Shown here in pieces: positions 23,422-35,973 of a DNA stretch of 64,000 nucleotides. The stretch comes from Stenogyne calaminthoides. Lineage: Eukaryota; Streptophyta; Magnoliopsida; Lamiales; Lamiaceae. The stretch lies in NCBI GenBank assembly GCA_037126765.1, contig JBBCBC010000019.1, forward strand, positions 32,448,222 through 32,512,221, given 5' to 3'. Under the pieces are notes generated by a model. The model did no database searches. It was given only the letters and a program-made list of their open reading frames with translations, and was not told the origin of the DNA. Each line of letters begins with the position of its first letter. The stretch's first letter is position 1. The translations under genes and the position numbers were made by a program.

Positions 23422-26400
23422 ATGATGGATCCTCTACGGGGTAAAGAGAATGGAGGAGAAGAAGAAGAAGCTCAAGAATTTCTGCACCCCCTTTCCACCG
23501 CAACAGACCAAATGCAAACCCTAACCCTCGACGACGACCACGACGTCAATTCCTCCAATGGCGAAGTTTCCACCTCCAGATCCTATTCCAATTACCGCAG
23601 CGCCATGACCACACTCGCCTCGGAGCACCCCCTTCTCTCGCCGCCGTCAATCGCCACGGCCTCCGATCCCCTTCTTTTTTCCCTCACAATCCATCTCTCG
23701 ACTCGCCTTCCTACGCCGACGTCATGTTCAGCCCCTTCCACGACAGGTTCTCGGAGAATAACGGCAACGGAGAGATCTCCGGCGAGGTGACGGTTTCGTC
23801 GCCTGGATCTCAGTCTTCCAGCTCCGAGTATCTGAGAATTAGCGTTTCGAGTCCGCAGAAGGAGGTCGAGTCTACGAATTCGATTGTTCCTGGTGGCAAT
23901 ACTTACATTAGCTATCTGATCACCACGAGCACGGATATTTCGGACTACGGAGGGTCGGATTTTGGCGTGCGTAGGCGATTTAAAGACGTGGTTACTCTTT
24001 CGGATCGATTGAGCGAAAGTTACAGGGGGTTTTTCATTCCACCACGGCCGGATAAAAGCTTAGTGGAGAGTCAGGTGATGCAGAAGCAGGACTTTGTGGA
24101 GCAGAGGAGAGTGGAGCTGGAGAAGTACTTGAGGAGGCTTGCAAGGCATCCAGTAATCAAGAAAAGCGACGAGTTGAGGGTGTTTTTGACTGTGAATGGG
24201 AGAATGCCACTGCCCACGAGCATTGATGTAGCATCTAGAATGCTTGATGGGCCTGTGAGGCTTCCGAAGCAGCTTATGGGGGAATCGAGTAGTGTGATTG
24301 AGCCACAAGATGTGGTGCACTCAGCTAAAGGTGGGAGGGATATCCTAAGGTTCTTTAAGGAATTGAAGCAATCTGTTGTGAATGATTGGGGTAACGCGAG
24401 GCCGTCTGTGGAGGAGGAGGATAAGGAGTTCTTGGAGAAAAAGGAGAAGATGTGGGATCTTGAGCAGCAGCTCACAAATGCATCAAAACAGGTTTAGAAC
24501 ATTCGAACCCCTGTTTACAGTTTTTAACTTTTTATTAATGTGTAATGTTCTTTTGAGTTTCGACTAGGTTGCTTAATCCTCAATAGCTTTTCAGCTTTGA
24601 ATGCCGTGTTATGATTTTGTTTCTCTTTATTTTTTGTGTTCTGAACTTCTAGGCAGAATCCCTGGTGAAAGCACAGCAAGAAATGGGCGAGATAATGGGA
24701 GAATTAGGATTAGCTTTTATCAAGTTGACAAAATTTGAGAATGAGCAGGCAACCGTCAACACTCAAAGAGTGAGGTCTGCCGACATGAAAAATGTGGCTA
24801 CTGCAGCTGTCAAAGCAAGCAGATTATATCGAGAATTAAATGCACAAACCGTGAAGCATTTTGTAAGTGTTGCATTCTTGTTATGGTGATTAGTTGTCAG
24901 GACTATACTTTTTATCTATTGGCTTCATATGTTTCAAGGGTATTTAGCTCCTTTTGTTTGCTGACTTTTATCAGTCCGAGATTCTTTGTTCAACCAAACA
25001 AATAGATAAATGGGAAAATCAAATTTAGTTATATGTTGGAGTTAGCTATTGGCATCATTAATACAAGACTTGAATTTCCTTTCAATATTCTCCCATTAAT
25101 GTATTGCGGTTTCTTTTTCTGAATTCTTAACCTGTATTGCAGGATTCGTTGCATGAACATATGGGGATGATGTTAGCTGTACACAGTGCATTCTCTGATC
25201 GTTCTAGTGCTTTATTGACTGTGCAAACTGTTATATCTGAAATATCTTCCTTGCATTCAAGAGCTGATAAACTCGAAGCTGCATCCTCCAAAATTTTTGG
25301 GGGTGACAAGTCAAGGACCCGCAAGTTAGAGGACCTCAAAGATGCCATTAGAGTCACGGAGGATGCTAAATGTTGTGCAATCAGAGAATATGAAAGGATC
25401 AAGGTAAGAACTAGCAGACTGTTTCATGACCAAATTTGAGACTAGATTCTTTTTAGTTTTAGATTTTTTTAACTTTCATAATACACTTATTTTCTGGTTT
25501 TGGGTTAGGTTTTCCTGTTCAGTGTTACCCAACAGTATTTTTCTTGGTCCTTTTGCTTGAATTTTCCATTCGTTTCTATGATTTACCAGTGTTAGGTTTT
25601 AATTGGCTCCATGTTGTTTTCTTGGTTTTTCTTGTATTTATGATGATGCTTCTCAAATATCATTTGTCTTATCATGCAATTATAAGTGTGTGTGCTTTGG
25701 GTAACTTAATTGTTCAGCCTTTGTTTATATATTTGTCCAATAACAGCCTCTTTGTGCGAGATTGTAGCATCATATCCTATTTAATCATGTGTATTACCAT
25801 TTTCTTTGTTTAATGTTTGGTGTAAAAAGTATTGAGTCAGTTTCGTTGTTACTACACGTGGAACCTTTATCTAGGTATAACATGTAGTCATCTTCTTTAC
25901 GTTCCAATGCCTTTGTTGTTGGCTAAGAGATCTTATTTGTTTAAACGGATGGTCATCACATTTTTTCTCCTTTGCCTCTCCCTTAAATCAGATCATCCTT
26001 CTAAGTAAAAACTGAGAATTCATTATATGGTTAAAGTGATTCTTAAGGATGGGATGATATTGTAAGAAGTGGTAAATCCTTACAGTCTTACACTAATGAT
26101 GCTTTTATATTATTTTGAGAAACTAGATGTGCTGAATGCTGATTGGGGTGCTTCATGACTCGTGAGAGTGCATGTCCTTAAACCATATTACTTTTTGTTA
26201 TACTGAGAAATTAAGATATATTGAGAACTGTAGAATACTTTGTGGGAAAATTTCGACGGCTGCAAATTCCTAAGATCCGGAACTTTTGTATATGCGTGTT
26301 TTCTCTTATTCCCAATATTAGAAATACAACGAACACTTTCTTGTTGCAGTGCGAAGGCTCTCCTGTCATACAAAAATAAAATGGATGGTAGTAGTTTGAT

Positions 26401-27468
26401 CTAATTTATCATGAAAAAGGCGATAAAATTATTGCCTGTAGATAGATAACAGGAAAGCTGATACTGAGGTAGTAAATGTTATTCACTAATATGATTTTAC
26501 ATTGTATCATTCAATTATGGATTCAAGTCTTTTATGGTGCCTAATTGTTGTTTAGATTTTTTTTTACAGATTGTCAGAACTTTTTAGTTGTTTTCTATGT
26601 TATGGTTGATTGTTTCCTTTGATATTTTAAAATTATGTTTGTTAAAGGTCAAATATCCTGTTTTATTGTTTTGGTTATGGTGCTTCATTACAATTGCTTA
26701 AAATGACGATTGGGATATGTATTTGATTTAATGCTGCAACCCTTATTGAGATATCTTTTAGCTCATTTGAAAAGAGCAAGATGATTGTGATTTTTTGTTC
26801 AGCTTCTTGAGATAATTACTTTAATCAGGTGTCTGAAGTAGTGCATCTAGGAAACAAACCGCTCTTTACTGTTTGAAATTTTAGTAAAATACTATTCATT
26901 TATCTTGTTTTATTTGTCAAACGATTTTATACGATTGAGATTCTATTGATGTTAAGACTGTGGAAGTTGCTGAATTGTGCTTGTCTTTTTCATATTCAAC
27001 AAAATCAATATTTACTGATACGAAATGTTGACGATGTGATTGCAGGAACATAACAAGAGTGAAATAAAAAGACTGGATGAAGAAAGAAAGACTGACTTTG
27101 TCAAAATGTTGAAAGGATTTGTTATTAATCAGGTACTTTTACAGAATCCTGAATAATAGCCTGCTAATGTGGTTTGATGTTTCTGATTTCTAAATGCTCC
27201 ATTTCAACCGTTTGTGCGAATCTAGTTACTTGCATAGGTCTTATCAAAGTTGGTCGATCAATAAGTATTTGTAGGCGCAGTGCATAATCTTTTTAGTAGT
27301 AAAAAAATTTAAGTGATTTAAAAATTCTTTAGTTTCTTGCGCATTTCATGGTAATGAATCTCTCATTTTTCATCATCGTTATTACAGGTTGCATATAGTG
27401 AGAAAGTGGGAAATGAGTGGACTAAAGTGGTAGAGGAGACGCGCAAATATGCAAAAGAGAGGCCATAG
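23422..27468 (+). CDS. SNX2: Sorting nexin 2 (plant SNX2, PX-BAR)
   Basis: Retromer-associated sorting nexin that binds phosphoinositides on endosomes through a PX domain and curves membrane through a BAR domain. Exons: 23422-24491, 24653-24862, 25143-25403, 27046-27132 and 27388-27468, all GT-AG, about 569 residues. The variable acidic N-terminus holds SNYRSAMTTL and SYADVMFSPF. PX (about residues 140-265) shows TYISYLITT, DYGGSDFGVRRRFKD, GFFIPPRPDKS and VEQRRVELEKYLRRL. BAR (about 320-560) shows EFLEKKEKMWDLEQQ, GELGLAFIKLTKFENEQA, VKASRLYRELN and SSKIFGGDKSR. Exon 1 is out of frame by one base: the T-run at 23675-23680 must change length by one for the start codon to reach the PX domain, and exon 1 (1070 nt) then joins exon 2 in phase. 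A probable homopolymer error. Intron 3 is long (1642 bp). EXO70B1 follows 6.6 kb downstream on the same strand. Confidence 0.95.
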
Positions 27469-28341
27469 AAGACATTTGTAAATCTTTCTAATTTTGAACT
27501 TTTTCTTATGTTCTACTATTATGCTTCGACTCTAAACTCCGCCTCGTAGAAGACATCTGTAAATTTGCAATTTTTGAACTTTCTCTTCTGTTCTATTATG
27601 CTTAAACTCTGGAATCAAGTAAAAAAGAGGATTTTCCCTCTATTTGTAATGGGTGGAGTACCCTTGTATTCGATTTACTATAATAAAATAATTTGACTTG
27701 GAAGAAAAAAAAAAATGACATTGTACAGCATAATTTTTAATATTCATTTAATTTGGAATGATAATTCCCATCTCAGTTTTATTGCTAGAGTTGCAGGTGA
27801 TAGACAGTGTTCTATTGGATTCTGATTTGTTCTTTCATGGAAATTTATGCTTAGTGCGTGTGTGTGTGAGTTTCCAAAGGGTTCAAAGATCAGATTTGTA
27901 GCCAAGTTTGACTGGAAGACAAAACGCTTTTATGACTTTAATCAGAATTCAAAAAGTCTTTTGCCTTTTTTTTTTCCTTTCTGCGATTGAAATTCATGCC
28001 TCCATTTTTACTTGTTTTGCTTTTACCGAAGTTTGATTTGTTTTGACTAACCTGGTCTATGTTCACTGATTTTTAGATCTAAGACCTGAGTTTCTGATTA
28101 AACTGGAGATCGTGATAATTGCATGGTTGAAACAAAGTTGATGTATTTTCTTTAAAACAGCCGAGTCTTGGTTTTATGGCTGATTAGTGAAGCTGAAGTT
28201 TCTGAAGTTTCCTGTTTCATACATCAATATTTTCGATTGACGTGGGGTTATATGTTTTCGTCTTTGTACACCCATGTTGCATGATTTCTCTATACATTTT
28301 TGGTTGTATGATTTTATTCTTCAGTGGAGCTTGACACTGAT
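27469..28341. other. 3' UTR of SNX2 and flank
   Basis: Contains the likely 3' UTR, with a partial duplication of 'gaagacatttgtaaat' (27469 and 27549) and an ATAATAAAATAA stretch near 27682. No other gene is seen. Confidence 0.5.
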
Positions 28342-28623
28342 CAACCTTTAACATAATACTAACTTTTATGCACTTTGAGTAAATAAGGAGCAATTTCCTG
28401 TTGAATTTAGAACTTTATCAGTAATATCATATTAAATTTATGCACTTTGACTGTCAACCTTTAACATAATACTATGTCTTATGCACTTGGAGTAAATAAG
28501 GAGCTATTTTCTGTCGAATTTAGAACTTTATCAGTAATATCATATTAAATTTATGCACTTTGACTAAATAAGGAGCTATTTTACATTGAATTTAGGACTT
28601 TATCAGTAATATCATATTAAATA
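28342..28623. repeat. Tandem repeat, about 113-bp unit, two and a half copies
   Basis: Copies begin CAACCTTTAACATAATACTA at 28342 and 28455, with a partial third from about 28553. Each contains AAATAAGGAGC, GAATTTAG and TTTATCAGTAATATCAT. Non-coding. Confidence 0.88.
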
Positions 28624-28705
28624 TACCTCTTTATGATACTATAAGTTGCCACATCGAAAATGAGTACCAGCCTCTTCCATAAAAAAAAGGCATTAATGTG
28701 TTATA

Positions 28706-28986
28706 CTACCTCCGTTCCAAGATAACGTGCACGCTATCTTTATTATCGAGTTTTAGCGAGTTAGTTGTTTATTAAGATAACGTGCACGCTACCTTTGCAC
28801 GCTACCTTTATTATGAGAAAACGTTAGCGAGTTAGTAGTTTATTAAGATAACGTGCACGCTACCTTTATTATGAGAAAACAGTAAACGTGCATGTTATCC
28901 TTTATTATGAGAAAACAGTAAACGTGCATGTTATCCTTTATTATGAGAAAACAGTAAACGTGCATGTTATCCCAGGATGGAGGAAG
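28706..28986. mobile_element. Stowaway-like MITE with internal minisatellite
   Basis: Ends CTACCTCCGTTCCAAGATAA and its near inverse (TTATCCCAGGATGGAGGAAG), flanked by TA at 28704-28705 and 28987-28988. The interior is built from repeats of AACGTGCACGCTACC and GTAAACGTGCATGTTATCC units separated by TTTATTATGAGAAAAC, at least five copies. It is non-coding and longer than usual because of this expansion. Confidence 0.85.
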
Positions 28987-29155
28987 TATTAAGGTATTCA
29001 TGTGTTATATTAACACAAATTAACACTCCACTTGAGTATTAAGGTATTCATGTGTATTAATAATGGTACAATTTAACACAAATTAACACTCACTTTTTCC
29101 AAAATATTAAAACGTTTATGTCCAAATTATGCTTCGTTTCACGTGAGTGTATATC

Positions 29156-29354
29156 TTCTTTAAAAATAAATTTAACCATCTTTCTATTCTCTTCTTTAAA
29201 AATAAATTTAACCATCTTTCTATTCTTTTTTATTTGAAAAGAAAAAAATTATTTCATGGCATAAGAACATCAACGCCATCCGAATTCTGATGAATAACTG
29301 TTCATGCAAAGAACATCAACGCCATCCGAATTCTGATGAATAACTGTTCATGCA
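29156..29354. repeat. Two adjacent short tandem duplications
   Basis: A 35-bp unit (CTTCTTTAAAAATAAATTTA...) is duplicated at 29156 and 29191. A 46-bp unit (AAGAACATCAACGCCATCCG...) is duplicated perfectly at 29263 and 29309. Confidence 0.9.
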
Positions 29355-29439
29355 ATGAGAATATCTAATCATCTTGGCTTTAGAAAAAAAGAATACCCCA
29401 AATCAGATCACCTATGAATCTGTACATTGCAAGCCAAAT

Positions 29440-29945
29440 TCTTGCCAAACTACTCACAAATTCTTGCCCCTGGCTATCCAGCCAAATTCTTGGCCTGGGC
29501 AAAGAACTACTTACAATTTAATTTCCACTAATATTTTAAAATCATACATGCATTAAATTAATTTGAGCACTTCGGGTCTCGGGCAGGTCTTTAATCTGGA
29601 AGTGGCTATTCAACCAAATTCTTGCCGTTACATTTTTGTTGTCGGGACAAGGGGATCTCCCCTCCAAACTACCCACAATTTAATTTTCACTAATATTCTA
29701 AAATGACACATACATTAAACTAATTTGAGCTCTTTAATCTGGAAGCGCTCTTCGGACCTCGGGCAGGTCTTTAATCTGGAAGTGGCTATCCAAACAAATT
29801 CTTGCCCCTACATTTTTGTTGCCGGGGCAAGGGGATAGTTCACTACTCACAATATAATTTTCACTAATATTCTAAAATCACACATACATTAAACTAATTT
29901 GAGCTATTCTGCCTCGGGCAGGTCTTTAATCTAGAAGCTCTCATT
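29440..29945. repeat. Satellite-like tandem array, three units of about 160-175 bp
   Basis: The landmark ACAATTTAATTTTCACTAAT or a close variant occurs at 29513, 29675 and 29849. Each unit also holds TTAA(A/T)TAATTTGAGC, CTCGGGCAGGTCTTTAATCT and CAAATTCTTGCC. The units are diverged and the array is short. Confidence 0.85.
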
Positions 29946-32900
29946 TCAAAAAGTGATACCATTTCATGTCTTCCTTATAATTCAAACAACGCATTCCCAA
30001 ATACACATATTATATTTTCTATTCTTGAAACTGGGTTGTTATAAATTTTCATTCAAATCTTATAAATTTTCTACTCAAATTAAATTTCTATATTACTAAA
30101 AAAAGTTATTTTTAAGATAAATCAATGCGTGCTAATCTGAAAGTTAAAATGTTTGGAGAATTTGAAAATGACTTGTGTGATACTTCATACTAGTACTTAT
30201 TTACAAATTATGTTTCTATTCCTAAATACGTGTATACATGTTTACTAACTATGAATAGACAATGAAAATCACTTTAATTTTATGATTGTGAGTTGCTTTC
30301 GAAACTGTTTCACAAATTTCTATACAATTCTAGATAATTCTAATGTACAAAGTGGACTGTGGACTTCGGTTCAAACCTCTTGATCGAAGACATAGCCCAG
30401 ATTTGGCCCAAGTGGCGTCGTCTTTCCTTCATGATCAATAATTAAAAAGTAATATAGCACGAAATTTTCTAAGTTTTATTTGGCAAAAAGAGATGCACTA
30501 ACATATTAAGGCTCCATTTTAATATGGAGGATTTGAAATGAATGAATTTGAAAAATAATATATGTATTCAAATCATAAATTGTCAAGAGATAAGAGGGAG
30601 GGGGAGAGTAAAAGGTAGAGATGAGAGAATTTCAACTGATATGATTTTTATGATGATTTGAAATCCCTCCATTTTAAATTAGATTCAAATATTTTGTATT
30701 TGTAAATTTATTTAACTCAAGTGGAGAGAGTATTGATTTGTGTGTGAAATTCACGAATTTCAAATACATTCATCCAAATACAACCGAAGAGATTTCATGT
30801 AATAATCACCTAACATAAATTTGTGATCGTTAGTCATTACTAACTCTTAATCTTGACAACTAGATCCAATAATTTGTTGCTTATTTAAACCTTTAAGTAT
30901 AACTTGCGAAACATTTTATTGATTTAAAAAAATTGGAGTGACCAAATTCAATGCATAGGTGGTGGGGGATTGGGCTCCTTAAAATCAGAGAGTTGATTAA
31001 TCTTAACAAAAAATTTAATAAAAAGTCAATCCCTTAAAATGTAGTTAGTCTATTTGATTTGCTTATTTAAATATTGATTGGAGAAGTTACCACACAAAGA
31101 AGTAACACTTGCAATAAAGAATCCAACACGAGAGGCCAAACTAAGAAAACATTGGTGCTCAATTTAATTTTTGCAGCAACGGAGTAACTATTGTTGTTTG
31201 AGGATATGCACTGAATAATTTTGATCTCCGTATAATAATTCGCAAGTATTATATCGTAAATTACAGTATGTATTTATATATGAAAAGGTAAGAATATTTG
31301 AACTCGTGACATTTGATCATTACATTTATCAATTCTATTTATCTAAACATCCTCCATAGAATAGTAATAAACTTAAGCTGTCTCGAGGAGTTCAAGAAAC
31401 ACAACTTCGACTTACGAAACACTTTAATTTTTAAAAAGCTGCGTCCCATTGATATAAAAAAAAAGTGTCTGAATATTAAAATTGAGTTTCAAAACAGGTC
31501 TTCAATGTCTCAATTTCATTGAGATAGTTCTTATGTAAAAAATGAGAGGTTTAACCATAAATGTCAGAATTAATATAATTCAACTGGATGTGTACCCTTG
31601 GACCACAACTTGCTGATTAGTTTGTTTTTTTGTATGATGATAATGTCATATTTCTCCTTAATTCTCAAACAAACTTAGTCATGACATGAGGTAACCAAGG
31701 GAGAAAGAAAAGAAATAAAATGAAGAATTTGGTTCATTCTTAATGATGTGATAACAATTGACTTTTGGGTGTCATAGGTTTTCACTTAGGCAGCAATTTC
31801 TATCTTGATTTTGTCACAATTCTCAAAATGTGATGAGCACTATAGTCTATAGTATGATATCATTCATACTTGGTGGGTCCAATCTTTGATATTTTTGTAT
31901 TTGGTGGTCCATTTCGAACTTATCACTTACATGGCTACATTAATGATGAGTCGACTTAGTCTAAACTTGAAATTTAAATGAGAAAGCATGTTTTTAAAAT
32001 TTTCTTTTTATCTCTTTTCACATTTGAGCTACATCCCCAAAAAGCCCTTTTTCTTGCTAACAAGGGGACAAAAAGTGTCATCCGCATCTTCATAAAAGTG
32101 TTTTTTGATTTTTAAGTTATAACACTCTTCTACACTTTTAAATTATATGGTGAGAAATTCTCGTCAATGCAGATTCAAACTCTGTGTAAGATAAAAAATT
32201 TATTGAAATATTATAAAGATTATTATGGAAATTGAATTTTATTGGCTCTCTCTCACAATGTCTGCTACTTGAACATATCCTTCGATTTACCATTCGTCCA
32301 ACTGAAGAGCTAACAACACGGGTGGGGGGAGTTTCTCATATCTTCCTCATAAAAATATAGGTATAAGATATGGCCTAAGGGCATAACCGAGTTGCAAAAC
32401 TTGTGATGACCTTAGGAGATTCTTCGGCAGTGGTAACCCACCCAACTGCGGATCAACATTATAAGTGAGAGAGTTTATCGTCTCTCCCTTACTTAAAAAA
32501 AAATTATAAATAAAACAAAATATATTAAAAATACAAAATTTATATCAATTTCCTGCCATTGGAAACTATTATGTTTAACTATTTAATCATTGGTGTAATA
32601 CTATAATGTAAAGTAATTACATGAGATTCAAAAGCAGACAAATTAAAAATGGACTTTTGACATTATTAAGTTATATTGATGCTTGTTTAAAAAAGAAGAA
32701 GTTATATTGATGCTTAATACTTCCACTAATTCTAAATATGTTTGAGCATTTCAGACAATTATACTTTATTGATGTAAAGAGAGGGCTATGAGTATATACT
32801 ATGTGTGGTCATGGTACGTATGATAAATAAAAGATATTTAAAAATTGTGAGATAGAATGAATATAATAACTTATCCATTTAAGTAAATTCAAAATATGTG

Positions 32901-34101
32901 TGAAACATTAAAATGAAAAATGTCTAATTGAGTTAGGGATGTAGAGTGTAATTATTATGCTATAGATTAGGAATTTACTAGTATAATTTAATTTTCAAAT
33001 GAAGCAGACTTGTGTAAAACGGTCGCATGATGAGATGGAACATAATTTGGAGATGACACTTTAATTCTTTAGAAGGTGTAGACATTGATTTATAGTATTA
33101 ATTTATACCCGATCTCATACAATTTTTGTCATTTCATATACTATTCTCTAAATTGTCTGAAATTGAGAGTAGATAATATTCTTTAAACGGATGAAAATTT
33201 TAATTTAAAAACGACAATAAAATGTCATCATAAATGAATAAATTTACCATCTACATACTAATAACAATGCAACCGTTTTACAAAGAAAAAGGAAGTGAAC
33301 ACATTACCACCGGCACCGCTCTCAATCAATGTTCCTTTTGCTACTTTTACTTTTCTATCAGCATTCACTTTCCCTTTTTCTTTTCAATGCCAAAAATACG
33401 TGCATGCCCCTATAACCTTATCAAACTCTTATTTGAACCCTATAATTACAAAATTTTACTATTTTTATCCTTAAATTTAACTTTAAAAATCAATTTTCCT
33501 ACTAGGAACACTTTTTCATTGCTGAGTGCAGATAGTACGTTTAAGTGTTAAAGTCCTTTGGTTGCACGGTGCAACATATATGTATTTTTAAAAAATATAT
33601 ATTTTATGAAATTGTCAATCTGTTCAATATAGAAAAAATTGAGAGTTTCAACATAAACAAGTTGATCGTTTAAATTAAATAAATTATTTATTTTAAAAAT
33701 ACAATTAAAATAAATTTATAAGTATTATAGTACCCATTAGGTAATGAACAAGTTATGTATGAGAGTTTTTGATGCGAATGGAGTTGAGTTGCATTCAAAT
33801 TCTAAATGAGGGGCACAAATTGCAAACATAACAAATCTGGGGGTCTGAACGTGAATTACATTTTGCCCTTATCAATTCAATTTCACTCCCCGATTCACAG
33901 AAACCGCGTGTACGCGTCACTTTCCGTCGTGTCCCCATCTCTTGTTTCTCAATTTCTGCACTTTCCCCATCAAAATTCATGCCCATTCGTACCCCATTTC
34001 GATTTTCGAGTTGAGATTGGGTCTTGGGCAGTAACGAAAGGCACAATAATCGGTACCCTAATCACCAATAATTGGCACACAAAGCTCGATCCACTGCAAC
34101 A
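29946..34101. other. Intergenic between SNX2 and EXO70B1
   Basis: No gene is supported in about 4 kb of AT-rich DNA. At about 30508-30785 a stretch opening GGCTCCATTTTAATATGGA looks like a short non-autonomous DNA element. At about 33005-33125 there is a further copy of the dispersed repeat with palindromic GAGAC ends. A sequence near 32375-32460 (GGCCTAAGGGCATAACCGAG) resembles a pol III A box but has no convincing B box. Confidence 0.5.
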
Positions 34102-35973
34102 ATGGCGGAAAACGGCGAAGAGAAGCTCATAGCCGTCGCCCGCCACATCGCCAAGACTCTCGGCCACACCGACACCATGACCGACGATATTCTCAAGATC
34201 TTCTCCAACTTCGACGGGAGATTACGCGAAAAACTCACCGAGAAACTCTCGGACGACGGCGTTGAACAAACCCTAAACTCCCTAGAGCGCCAGATCTCCC
34301 GATTCATCACCGCCGACCACCCAATTTGGGCCAACGTCGCCGATTCCGCTTCGTTCATCGGCGCCGTCGATCAATTGATCGCCTCAGTGCGAGATTGGAC
34401 GCCATTAGCCGACGATAAGAAAATCTCCGCCTGTCTCGACCGCGCCGAGGATTTGCTCCAGCAGTCAATGTTCCGATTGGAGGAAGAGTTCCGAACCCTC
34501 GTCGAGCGCGGCGCCGAATCGTTTGACCTGACTCGGTCGTCCGAGTCGACTCACGCCCATCCCGACTTCTCCGACGACGATGACGACAACGATTTCGCCG
34601 ACGAGGACGACAATTTCATCCCCGTGGCGCAGCCGATTACAGATTACGACATCGTGATCGATGCTCTCCCCTCGGGCACCATCGCCGACCTGCACGAGAT
34701 CGCGAAGCGTATGGTGGCGGCAGGGTATCTGAAAGAGTGCTCGCACGCGTACAGCACGTGCCGGAGGGAGTTCCTGGAGGAGAGCTTTTCCAGATTGGGG
34801 TTGCAGAAGCTCAGCATCGACGATGTACAGAAAATGCAGTGGACTCAGCTCGAGGATGAAATCGAGAAATGGATGAAGGCCATTAATGTCGCACTCCGGA
34901 TTCTTTTTCCCAGCGAACGACGCTTGTGCGATCGCGTATTTCTTGGGCTCTCTTCAGCCGCTGACCTTTCTTTCATGGAGGTTTGCAGAGGTACCACAAT
35001 TCAGCTCTTGAACTTTGCCGATGCTGTGGCGATAGGCAGCCGAGCGCCTGAGCGATTGTTCAAGGTGCTGGATGTTTTTCGAACGGTAAGGGACTTATTG
35101 CCTGAGTTTGAATTAATCTTTTCTGATCAGTACTGTGTGTCATTGAGAAATGAGGCCATAACTATTTGGAAGAGATTAGGTGAAGCCATTAGGGGGATAT
35201 TTATGGAGTTAGAGAATTTAATCCGTAGAGACCCCGCGAAAGAAGCTGTTGCAGGAGGTAGATTGCATCCAATCACTAGATATGTGATGAATTATCTACG
35301 AGCTGCATGTAGGGCTAGAGAAACCTTGGAACAGGTTTTCGAGGAGAGCTCGGGGAGTAACATTGATTATAGGAAAGGGGATGATCAAGCTTTGTCCTCA
35401 TCGTCGTTGGGTGTGCAAATAGCGTGGATTATGGAGTTGTTGGAGAGTAATTTGGAGGCTAAGTCGAAGATTTATAAGGATTCTGCTCTGTGCTCTGTAT
35501 TTATGATGAACAACGGGCGTTATATAGTGCAGAAGGTGAAAGATAACGAGTTGGGGACACTGTTAGGGGAGGATTGGATTAGGAAACACATATCGAAAGT
35601 GAGGCAGTATCATGTGAATTATCAAAGAAGCTCGTGGAGTAAGGTTTTGGGTGTTCTGAAGATGGATAGTAATCCCACATCGCCTACTAGAACACCAAAG
35701 AATCTGAAGGAAAAACTGAGGTCATTCAATTCTTACTTTGATGAGATATGCAAGATTCAGACTTCATGGGTTATATTTGATGATCAGTTGAAGGATGAGG
35801 TGAGAGCTTCGGTTTCAGGGACTCTGATCCCTGCTTACCGTAGTTACGTTGGGAGATTGCAGAGTGCTCCTGATATTGGGAAGAATGCAGATAGGTATAT
35901 CAGGTATAGTGTCGAGGACGTTGAGGCTCGGATTGGGCAGCTGTTTCAAGGGACGAGCAGCGGAAGAAGGTGA
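34102..35973 (+). CDS. EXO70B1: Exocyst complex subunit EXO70B1
   Basis: EXO70 subunit of the exocyst, which tethers secretory vesicles to the plasma membrane; B1 members are linked in Arabidopsis to autophagy-related transport and immunity. It is a single intact 623-codon exon, the length and intronless structure expected of the EXO70B group. The N-terminus (MAENGEEKLIAVARHIAKTL) is characteristic of EXO70B1. An acidic linker with DDDDDNDFADEDDNF lies near residues 160-180. The EXO70 C-terminal domain covers roughly residues 220-615 and includes AAGYLKECSHAYSTCRREFL, MKAINVALRILFPSERRLCD, HPITRYVMNYLRAAC, YIVQKVKDNELGTLLGEDWI and a conserved end (IRYSVEDVEARIGQLF). The ATG at 34102 fits the family start; an in-frame TTG 30 bp upstream is not needed. 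Coding GC is clearly higher than the flanks. SNX2 lies upstream on the same strand, as in Arabidopsis (from memory). Confidence 0.97.
   Translation: MAENGEEKLIAVARHIAKTLGHTDTMTDDILKIFSNFDGRLREKLTEKLSDDGVEQTLNSLERQISRFITADHPIWANVADSASFIGAVDQLIASVRDWTPLADDKKISACLDRAEDLLQQSMFRLEEEFRTLVERGAESFDLTRSSESTHAHPDFSDDDDDNDFADEDDNFIPVAQPITDYDIVIDALPSGTIADLHEIAKRMVAAGYLKECSHAYSTCRREFLEESFSRLGLQKLSIDDVQKMQWTQLEDEIEKWMKAINVALRILFPSERRLCDRVFLGLSSAADLSFMEVCRGTTIQLLNFADAVAIGSRAPERLFKVLDVFRTVRDLLPEFELIFSDQYCVSLRNEAITIWKRLGEAIRGIFMELENLIRRDPAKEAVAGGRLHPITRYVMNYLRAACRARETLEQVFEESSGSNIDYRKGDDQALSSSSLGVQIAWIMELLESNLEAKSKIYKDSALCSVFMMNNGRYIVQKVKDNELGTLLGEDWIRKHISKVRQYHVNYQRSSWSKVLGVLKMDSNPTSPTRTPKNLKEKLRSFNSYFDEICKIQTSWVIFDDQLKDEVRASVSGTLIPAYRSYVGRLQSAPDIGKNADRYIRYSVEDVEARIGQLFQGTSSGRR

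Noticed and set aside
24060..24475. Minus-strand frames over SNX2 exon 1
   Set aside because: Shadows of the conserved PX-domain coding strand.
28342..28990. CRISPR-like array
   Set aside because: The repeats are long, diverged tandem units without unique equal-length spacers, in a plant nuclear context.
32375..32470. Possible pol III gene (A-box-like GGCCTAAGGG)
   Set aside because: No B box at the right distance and no tRNA fold.
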